Part shown: positions 43,530-49,688 of the stretch, in pieces
Layout of the letters: each line of letters opens with the position of its first letter
Numbering within the stretch: position 1 is the first letter of the stretch
DNA from: Gemmatimonadota bacterium
Lineage (GTDB): Bacteria; Gemmatimonadota; Gemmatimonadetes; Gemmatimonadales; GWC2-71-9
Direction: 5' to 3'
Assembly (NCBI GenBank): GCA_016704275.1
Contig: JADJAK010000011.1
Span: 1-49,688 of the forward strand
Length of the DNA stretch: 49,688 nucleotides
Notes under the pieces: generated by a model
Databases searched by the model: none
Told to the model about the DNA's origin: nothing
Seen by the model: only the letters and a program-made list of their open reading frames with translations
Position numbers and translations under genes: made by a program

Positions 43530-44531
43530 CTACTGGCTGACACTGCGAAGGAACGGGAGGACGGCCGAGGTGAAGTATGGCTCTTCGGTGCCCCAGAAGA
43601 TGTAGTTGAGGCGGAGGCGTGTCGAGGCGTAGGCGTAAAGTTCGGGGACGGTGATCTGTTGCCCGGTGTCGCGGTTCCGGTCGGCGAGGTTGCCATCCTG
43701 CACCGCCATCGCGGCGATCACCCCTGGCGGGCGCTTCTCGATCAGGCCGAGGCTGTTGGCCCGCTGCCAGGGGCGGTAGGGCATGATGTCCGGCCCGCCG
43801 ACTCCGGCGCCGATCGTGGCCGCGTGCGCGTGCACGCTTCGGAGGAAGTCGCGACCGTCGTTTGAGAGCGAGTCACCGGGCATGAAGTTGGCGTAGATGA
43901 TGACGCAGGATTTCTGGAAGGCACCGCGCGCCGACGAGAGCATTTCGAGGATGCCTGCAGCGTAGGACGCGGGGGAGTAGCCGGAGGGTTGCCGAGCAGG
44001 GTCGTCGAAGCCGACGGCGGTCTCGGGGATGACGATCCCCTCGACGGAACCGTCGAACTCCTTGGCCAGTGCCGTGAGGAGGCGCGCGAAGCGCTCGCGC
44101 ACGGCGGGGTCCCATCGTCGGGCGACCCAGCCGGCGAATTCTGTCCGACCGTCGGCGTCGGCCTCGTACTTCCCGGCGACGCCGCCGTGATAGGCGGGGT
44201 CGGTGCGGAGGTAGTCGGGGGTCACCGGCGTCTTGCTGAACGAGACGTCCTGCAGTTGCAGGAAGAGCCGCTTGTCGTGGCGTTTGAGGAACGCGAGGTC
44301 GCGGCGGATGGCGCGGAAGTCATAGCGACCCTGCGCGGGCTCGAGTTCGCGCCAGGTGTACTTGAGTTGGGCGCCGACGATGCTGGGATGCGCCAGGAAG
44401 GCGGTGTCGGCGATGCGTTCGCGCTCCTGCCCGAAGAAGATGTAGTTGTGCGGGCGGACGTCTCGCTGCCGGTCGGGCGTGCCGCAGGAGGGCGGCGACG
44501 CAGCGAGGAGAGTCAGGAGGAGTGGGAGCAT
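43530..44531 (-). CDS. Exported TIM-barrel, glycosidase-like protein
   Basis: A 333-residue protein with a short hydrophobic leader ending ASPPSC-G (a possible lipobox at Cys16). The core reads as a (beta/alpha)8 barrel: YTWRELEPAQGRYDF (59-73) is the classic barrel entry of glycosidase clan-A enzymes, then KRLFLQLQDVSF, GIVIPETAVGF (Glu in PE as a candidate acid/base), and IIYANFMPG. The exact family and substrate are not recognised. Confidence 0.62.
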   Translation of the reverse strand: MLPLLLTLLAASPPSCGTPDRQRDVRPHNYIFFGQERERIADTAFLAHPSIVGAQLKYTWRELEPAQGRYDFRAIRRDLAFLKRHDKRLFLQLQDVSFSKTPVTPDYLRTDPAYHGGVAGKYEADADGRTEFAGWVARRWDPAVRERFARLLTALAKEFDGSVEGIVIPETAVGFDDPARQPSGYSPASYAAGILEMLSSARGAFQKSCVIIYANFMPGDSLSNDGRDFLRSVHAHAATIGAGVGGPDIMPYRPWQRANSLGLIEKRPPGVIAAMAVQDGNLADRNRDTGQQITVPELYAYASTRLRLNYIFWGTEEPYFTSAVLPFLRSVSQ

Positions 44532-44604
44532 TCAGCGGAGTTCCGGGAGGTCATGGAAAATGGACTAGCGTCGCACGTTCCCGCGACGCCTCGAGTCGGT
44601 ACGG

Positions 44605-45003
44605 TCAGCGAAACCGGATCGGAACCCGGAGTTCGGCCGCATGCTCAGGAAGGCCCGACGGGTTGTCCTTGGCCAGGATCAGGGTTCCCGTTTGCGAAGC
44701 GGGCGGTGTGAAGGTGAGGGTGACCTTGAACGGCACGAATGCTTTGGTCATCCATTCCCCGTCGGCCTGTGCGGGTACCACCGCGATGGTGTCCCCGTCC
44801 GCATTGGTGAGGTAGACGGGAAATGACGCCTCGAAAAACCAAGGCCCCCTGGCCCTGCCCTCAAGCGTGAGGGGGCTCTGGACAATCGCATTGGGCAGCG
44901 GCGTCCGGAGCTCGATGAGGTCCGGTATCGCGGCGGGCTCGCGGGCGGCTTCGCGGTTGCAACCCAGAATGAGAAGCGCCAGGAGCAGGGGTATTCTGTT
45001 CAT
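44605..45003 (-). CDS. Gmad2-domain lipoprotein
   Basis: A 132-residue protein with a lipobox (LLILG-C, Cys15). The domain (about 30-130) begins IELRTPLPNAIVQSPLTLEG and contains FFEASFPVYLTNADG, the pattern of the immunoglobulin-like Gmad2 domain first described in spore-germination proteins and common in bacterial exported lipoproteins. Role unknown. ATG at 45003. Single, complete and in the same orientation as its neighbours. Confidence 0.72.
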   Translation of the reverse strand: MNRIPLLLALLILGCNREAAREPAAIPDLIELRTPLPNAIVQSPLTLEGRARGPWFFEASFPVYLTNADGDTIAVVPAQADGEWMTKAFVPFKVTLTFTPPASQTGTLILAKDNPSGLPEHAAELRVPIRFR

Positions 45004-45097
45004 CAGAGACAGATCTCCAGCACTTGGGCCCGCAAGACTCTCTGGCACCTACTGTGGCGGGGCCTGCCGAGGCCCGTGCGCGTTTGGTGCCGAGCGC

Positions 45098-45585
45098 TCA
45101 GGTGATTCTGCAGGACTCCCTCCCGACGATCGTCCATCCACCGGGCGTCCGCCGCAGCTCCCACACGCACGACTGGCCGAACCCCCACAGTGTGCCGAGC
45201 GGCGCGCGTTGCGGGTAGGTGCAGCTCACCCTGACCTCTACCCATTTCCGGGATGAATCGGCACCGGGGGACTCCCGCACGTCGACCGTGTATCCGACCG
45301 GCGACGCTTCGGCGCCGGTGAGGCGAATGTCGGGACAGTTCAGCACGGGAGGGGGCGGCTCCATGCTCGCGCCGATGACGCCGCTCGCCTTCAGGAGCGC
45401 ACGCGTGGCGGAATCGCTGGCGAAGAACCGTTCCCCTTCCCTGCGGCCTGCGCCTCGCAACGAATCGCTCACCAGTCGCCGGACGAGGCTCAGATAGCTC
45501 GAGTCCGCGGCCTGTGCCGAAATAGTGGGGCCAGCGCATTCGGCATGGCGGCGAGGAGGGCAAGGAGTACGAGGCCTTTACGCAT
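45098..45585 (-). pseudogene. Small exported protein gene, frameshifted
   Basis: A signal peptide, MRKGLVLLALLAAMPNALAP (ATG at 45585, GGAG upstream), goes out of frame at a CCCC run near 45530. In another frame the sequence continues SAQAADSSYLSLVRRLVSDSLRG, and on to CVWELRRTPGGW, stopping at 45098. Together this gives a plausible exported protein of about 162 residues with four Cys. No family recognised. Sequence error next to the adjacent poly-G block is likely. Confidence 0.5.
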
Positions 45586-45597
45586 GGTGACTCCAGA

Positions 45598-45745
45598 CCC
45601 AGAAAAAGAGGAAAGGAAAAAAGGGGCCGGAACAAAGCCGCCGCCCCCCCCCGGGGGGGGGGGGGGACCCCCGTGCCCCTCTTCGCCCGGGCGCCCCCCC
45701 AGGGGGGCCCCGGGCGGGTTTTTTTTTGGGGGGGGGGCCGGGTTC
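45598..45745. repeat. Low-complexity G/C block, probable artefact
   Basis: Long runs of G, C and T, including G14 at 45653-45666, C7, T9 and G10. It reads through the gap between two genes with no coding sense. Runs like this are typical of low-quality base calls, so the sequence here should not be trusted. Confidence 0.75.
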
Positions 45746-45781
45746 GGGTGCGACGACTGTCGGGTACTGCGGTGGCAACCG

Positions 45782-46324
45782 CTACGGCTTGCCCTTGTAC
45801 ATGCAGACCCCGTGGACGAGCGAGGCGTCGACGACCTTGGACGGAAGCCAATATCGGCCTTCCCGGATCGAAGTGAACTTCACGAAACTGCTGGTGCCTT
45901 CACTCCGGCCCGGCGAGCCGATGACCAGGTTTGGACTGGGCTGGCAATAGAGGAACTCGGTGATGCTGAGGGACGCCGTGAGCGTATCGCCTCTGACGGT
46001 GACCGGACCGAGCTCCAAGGCGGTGTAAGACGAATCCGCGGGCGTCACGGGACGCCCATGCAGCGCACCATACAACCCACTCCGGACCGTTCGCCACAGG
46101 GCATTCGAGGTGTCCGGCACTTGAATGGCCCATGGTCGAGCGGTCGTCGACAATGCTCCGTTCGCCACCTCCTCCCCAACCTGCCGAATGACCGCCGTGA
46201 GCACGATGCGGAGTTCGTTGGCACCGACCTGCGACGTGGGGGGACTGCCCGCTCCTTGAGCGGCCAGGACACTCCCCGGTATTGCGATGGTGGCACAGAC
46301 GCTCACCACGAATCGCCGTATCAT
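45782..46324 (-). CDS. Exported hypothetical protein
   Basis: A 180-residue protein with a signal peptide (MIRRFVVSVCATIAIPGSVLAAQG). The mature part has alternating strands (LELGPVTVRGDTLTASLSI) suggesting a small beta domain, and two Cys near the C-terminus (YCQ, VCMYKGKP). No family recognised. It follows the beta-propeller by 12 bases in the same direction and is probably co-transcribed. Confidence 0.62.
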   Translation of the reverse strand: MIRRFVVSVCATIAIPGSVLAAQGAGSPPTSQVGANELRIVLTAVIRQVGEEVANGALSTTARPWAIQVPDTSNALWRTVRSGLYGALHGRPVTPADSSYTALELGPVTVRGDTLTASLSITEFLYCQPSPNLVIGSPGRSEGTSSFVKFTSIREGRYWLPSKVVDASLVHGVCMYKGKP

Positions 46325-46336
46325 GAGGGACCTCCC

Positions 46337-47633
46337 CTACTGCTTTCCGGCAATTCGAAACCTGTAGGTAGCGAGCTTGACGACGCCGTCCTTGTCGGTC
46401 GATTTCAGGACCACGCGGTCATTCCCGAACGCCACGGGCAGCCCGCCCCGATCAGCTCGCAGTCGGCCCACGATCGCCCCGTCGGTCCGGAAGCCCGTTG
46501 CGCTCCAGCTGGATTCCCCTGGCGTATGTCCATCGAGGACCCACAGCGTGCGATCCGGCGTCACAAAGAGCTCCGCCGTGACAGGGAGCGAATCGGCGAA
46601 GGGAGCGGCCCGCAGGAATGCCTCGACACGCGCCGAGTCGGGTGAGGTGACGTCGCGCGGTTGACTGTACCACGCCGACATGGTCACCGAGATATTCTCC
46701 TGCCGCATCTTCGCGGTGACCGGGCGTCGTGGCGTGGCCGGCAGCACGATCTTCTGAATGACGACTCCCCGGCTGTTCCGCAACACAAGCTCATATGATG
46801 TGCCGGTCGTGCTCGCGATCAGAGTGTCCCAGACAGTCGATCGGGCGTTCGGCCCAAAGCGGATGAAGTCGGTGAGGTCAGGGCCCCGGCTCGATGGAAT
46901 TGCGCATTCGCCGAAGCAGCAGGTCTGGCATGGTAGCAATGGTGGTCGCAGCGCCGCGGGGCGGCAGCAGGAAGATGGATGCGACGGAGCGGAAGTCCTC
47001 GCGCGCGCCGCCCATCTCTCGATATTGCCCCGCATTGGTCAGGATCACGCGACCGCCCGGCAATACGCCGACCGGCGTGGCGTACACGCCGGGGATGCGG
47101 TCCTGCACCGGCTCCGAACGGACTACCCCAGCGCTCGGCACGATCCAGTTCAGGCGACGATTGTTCATGTCCAGCAACAGCAGGGTGTCCGCACGCAGTC
47201 CGAGCATTTCGCGGCCGCCCATGAACTCACCCGGGCCTGCACCGTGCCGACCGATGGTGCGCCACGGCGTGCCGTCGCGATTGAAAAGCAGGACCCGATG
47301 CCCCTGGACGAAGCACGCCAGGCGTCCGCCTGAAAGCAGCGCCACATCTAGCAGACTGGTGAGATCATAGGCCGGATCTGCATCCGGGCCACCGACGATC
47401 GTTTCAGGAGCCGCGTCGAGGACGAAAGGAGTTGCACGAGCCAGCGCCGCCCGATCGTGAACGAAAGTCGTCACGCCACCCGCGAGGGTTCGCTTCGGGA
47501 GCAGCACGGCACCAAGCCGGTCGGCTTGCTTTGCGGCCGCTGGCGAGGTCAAGGCCAGCAGCGCGCCCGCCACGAACAGTGCCACCCATGTCGATTGGCC
47601 TTTGCCGATGGGGCGGCAGCTCACCGACGCCAC
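46337..47633 (-). pseudogene. Secreted six-bladed beta-propeller gene, paralogue 4, frameshifted
   Basis: The first frame (47633 to 46878) begins with a signal peptide (LLALTSPAAAKQ) and carries GRHGAGPGEF as in the other paralogues, then stops shortly after LLLRRMRNSIEPGP. The sequence continues in a second frame as DLTDFIRFGPNAR, and on to KLATYRFRIAGKQ, ending at 46337. Together these make about 430 residues, the family size. The break lies in GGGGCCC near 46880, so a one-base error would restore the gene. Confidence 0.68.
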
Positions 47634-48124
47634 GTGTATCCGAAGCCGAGGCCCATCAGCGCTGCCGCGGTGCCGGATCCGTTCGGCGCATATCCCACCC
47701 CACCGGAGAGCGACGCAGTGAAGCCCCCGTTGGCGACATACTGGTAGCCGGCCTGGAGGCCCGGTCCGTAGGGACGGCGACAGTGTGCAAAGCAGCTCAG
47801 CTCGACCTCGATCTGCGCGACGCTGAGCTCGAGGAAGCCACGGTGCCGGACACCGGCGGTATAGCCACGCACACCGCCCGCGACCGTGACGCCCGTGGCA
47901 TCGCCCTCAAGGACCGATGGTGTGTACCCGAGGCCCCCGAAGAGAGACACTCGGCCACTGCCGAGGTACTTCTCGCCTTGCACCCCCAACCACCCCATGG
48001 AGTTGCCGAAGCCGGCCAGGAACGATGTCGACCGCATCTGAGGCTGAAGCGTGGGCTCGGCCCGTTGTGCGTGCGCCGGGGCGGCAAGGAAGGCGAGGGT
48101 GAGCATCAGGCCAAATGCGCGCAT
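47621..48124 (-). CDS. Outer membrane beta-barrel-like protein
   Basis: A 167-residue exported protein (signal peptide ending APAHAQ) with alternating polar/hydrophobic strands rich in Gly and Tyr (VAGGVRGYTAGV, LQAGYQYVANGGFTASLSGGVGY) and a C-terminal GLGFGYTWRR, features of small outer membrane beta-barrels. Two Cys (CFAHC) could form a loop disulfide. ATG at 48124. The stop overlaps the beginning of the frame of the downstream propeller by 13 bases. No specific function. Confidence 0.65.
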   Translation of the reverse strand: MRAFGLMLTLAFLAAPAHAQRAEPTLQPQMRSTSFLAGFGNSMGWLGVQGEKYLGSGRVSLFGGLGYTPSVLEGDATGVTVAGGVRGYTAGVRHRGFLELSVAQIEVELSCFAHCRRPYGPGLQAGYQYVANGGFTASLSGGVGYAPNGSGTAAALMGLGFGYTWRR

Positions 48125-48423
48125 TGCAGGCTCCGCAGCTCCGAGGAGGGTGGTGCGTGAGACGTCGTCCCAGTGCCTAGGCCGGGCAGTCGCCGCCATC
48201 TGGATACCAGCTCGCTCGCCCCTTAGCGTCCGTCCGCCTCGCCCCCGGCCCCACGCGAGCGTTGTTCCCTATGCCGCCTTTGTATTCTGCCGCCTCGCGC
48301 GTCACCAGGCCGCACCCCGCCCCCCCTCCACGTTCACCCCGGCCCGCGCTGCCATCCCCGTGAGCACCGCCCCGACCTCAGCTGGTTGAGCACGTCCCCT
48401 CCCCGACATTGATCACGTCGCTA

Positions 48424-48720
<297 letters not shown>

Positions 48721-48742
48721 CCTGCCCAACTGCCACCGTGCG

Positions 48743-49198
48743 TCACGACGTGATGGGCACATGATACTTCGCAAGGATCTTCACTCCCTTGGCCGCAATG
48801 CCACGCACGACCAGCGCACCCTGATAGGCGAGGAACGGCTGACGGTCCGCGCGACCAAGATAGAGCCGGCTCCGCTGCGCATCTTTCGGATCGAGCGTGC
48901 GAAGCTTCATCGTGTCTTTGACGTACGGTTCCCAGGTCGGTCCATTCCAGTACATCGCGACCTCGATGTGCGGCGTGCTATCCGACTGCACGGCCAAGGG
49001 CCCGACTGCAGGTTCGGATACCGCCAGCATGAAATCGAGGTTCTCCCACCAGTCCGTGAGGTAGACGGGTTCTTTCAGGACCCCTCCGTAGAACACGATG
49101 ATCCGAGGGGCGGCATACGCCGGGACGGAGGTGTGCGCCTTCATCGGCGCCCCGGTGCCGAACCCGACGAGCGCGAGCAGCAGCATGACTCCCTTCAT
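48743..49198 (-). CDS. Exported hypothetical protein
   Basis: A 151-residue protein with a short signal peptide (MKGVMLLLALVGFGTGAP). The mature part (IIVFYGGVLKEPVYLTDWWEN, and VAMYWNGPTWEPYV) is Trp/Tyr-rich, mostly beta, with no known family. GGAGG precedes the ATG at 49198. It follows the partial gene to the right in the same direction and may share its transcript. Confidence 0.6.
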   Translation of the reverse strand: MKGVMLLLALVGFGTGAPMKAHTSVPAYAAPRIIVFYGGVLKEPVYLTDWWENLDFMLAVSEPAVGPLAVQSDSTPHIEVAMYWNGPTWEPYVKDTMKLRTLDPKDAQRSRLYLGRADRQPFLAYQGALVVRGIAAKGVKILAKYHVPITS

Positions 49199-49257
49199 CG
49201 ATGGACCTCCGTGGTGATCGTCCGACGGCTTCAGTTTACGCAGTGCGAAGGTGCGAG

Positions 49258-49688
49258 CTATATGTGGGAGCGGCAGAGACGACCGTTGGTTCCCCGCTCT
49301 TTGGTCAGCCTCTGGAGAAAGCCAAGCTTGTCCGGTTGCGGCGTGCCCTTCCAGCCTGCCTGTTTCGTGATCGTGATGGGCCACACACCTGCCCAGCATT
49401 CCATGAAGGCGACGGGTGGGTCGCCAAGCAGCACGAAATAGTCGAGCGGGTTCCACCTCCCGCCGTACAGCGCAGAATAGGTTCCGCTCATCTGCCAGAC
49501 ACCAGCCGACAGCAGGCCCTCGCTGAATGGTCCCTGTCCGCGCAGGTCCTTCGGAGCCTTGAGGGTCACGATGAGCGAGTCATTCCCCTTCGTAGGAACG
49601 CGAGCGGTCGTCGAGAAGCCGAAATAGAACGCACCATCTGCACGGGCGTCACCGATCATTTCCCAACCATCCTGGATCTTGCCATCCC
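49258..49688 (-). CDS. Hypothetical protein, N-terminus beyond the window
   Basis: The open frame runs in from the window edge and ends at 49258. Visible part: DGKIQDGWEMIGDARADGAFYFGF, then beta-rich sequence with TVTLKAP-like strands, and ends GRLCRSHI. It may be an exported protein like its neighbours. An internal ATG at 49659 exists, but the frame continues upstream of it, so this is a partial gene. Confidence 0.5.
   Translation of the reverse strand, partial: DGKIQDGWEMIGDARADGAFYFGFSTTARVPTKGNDSLIVTLKAPKDLRGQGPFSEGLLSAGVWQMSGTYSALYGGRWNPLDYFVLLGDPPVAFMECWAGVWPITITKQAGWKGTPQPDKLGFLQRLTKERGTNGRLCRSHI

Overview
High-GC bacterial DNA. Several secreted paralogues of the six-bladed beta-propeller type, beta-lactamase-like serine hydrolases and LolA-like proteins are typical of Gemmatimonadota, so I infer a Gemmatimonadota genome or metagenome bin. 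No rRNA or other phylogenetic marker is present to prove it.

Region A (about 0.67-14.8 kb) is a copper/silver resistance island. On the minus strand lies a P1B-3 (CopB-type) copper ATPase, translationally coupled to an archaeal-type (type II) glyceraldehyde-3-phosphate dehydrogenase, followed by a DUF5676 membrane protein. Divergent from it is a complete CusCBA-type tripartite efflux operon, ending in a damaged Cys-rich copper-storage (Csp/DUF326) gene. A CopR/CopS two-component system follows on the minus strand, with a divergent CopC-CopD fusion. A shared GGTTAAG-N5-TTG motif lies in both divergent promoter regions. Together the genes would sense periplasmic copper, export it from cytoplasm and periplasm, sequester it, and possibly keep glycolysis running under copper stress.

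Region B (about 15.4-25.4 kb) is an accessory island: a CsgG-like secreted protein, then a run of small orphan genes, several behind a similar GCGGTATNNTG promoter (two apparently leaderless), a trypsin-like protease, frameshifted PIN-domain and other genes, and a phage ERF recombination protein. It ends at a truncated tRNA-Arg(UCU), a likely integration scar. No integrase is visible.

Region C (25.5-49.7 kb) looks like ordinary chromosome: mscL, two tandem LolA-like genes, tRNA-Pro, an SDR, two serine hydrolases, an APH-like kinase, a HEPN/MNT toxin-antitoxin pair with a frameshifted toxin, a GNAT acetyltransferase, and a long minus-strand series of exported proteins (four beta-propellers, a TonB-C protein, a glycosidase-like TIM-barrel candidate, a Gmad2 lipoprotein, a beta-barrel).

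Quality warning: two long poly-G/poly-C blocks (45598-45745 and 48424-48720) look like assembly or sequencing artefacts, and several genes in regions B and C carry single-base frameshifts. Some pseudogene calls may therefore be sequence errors.
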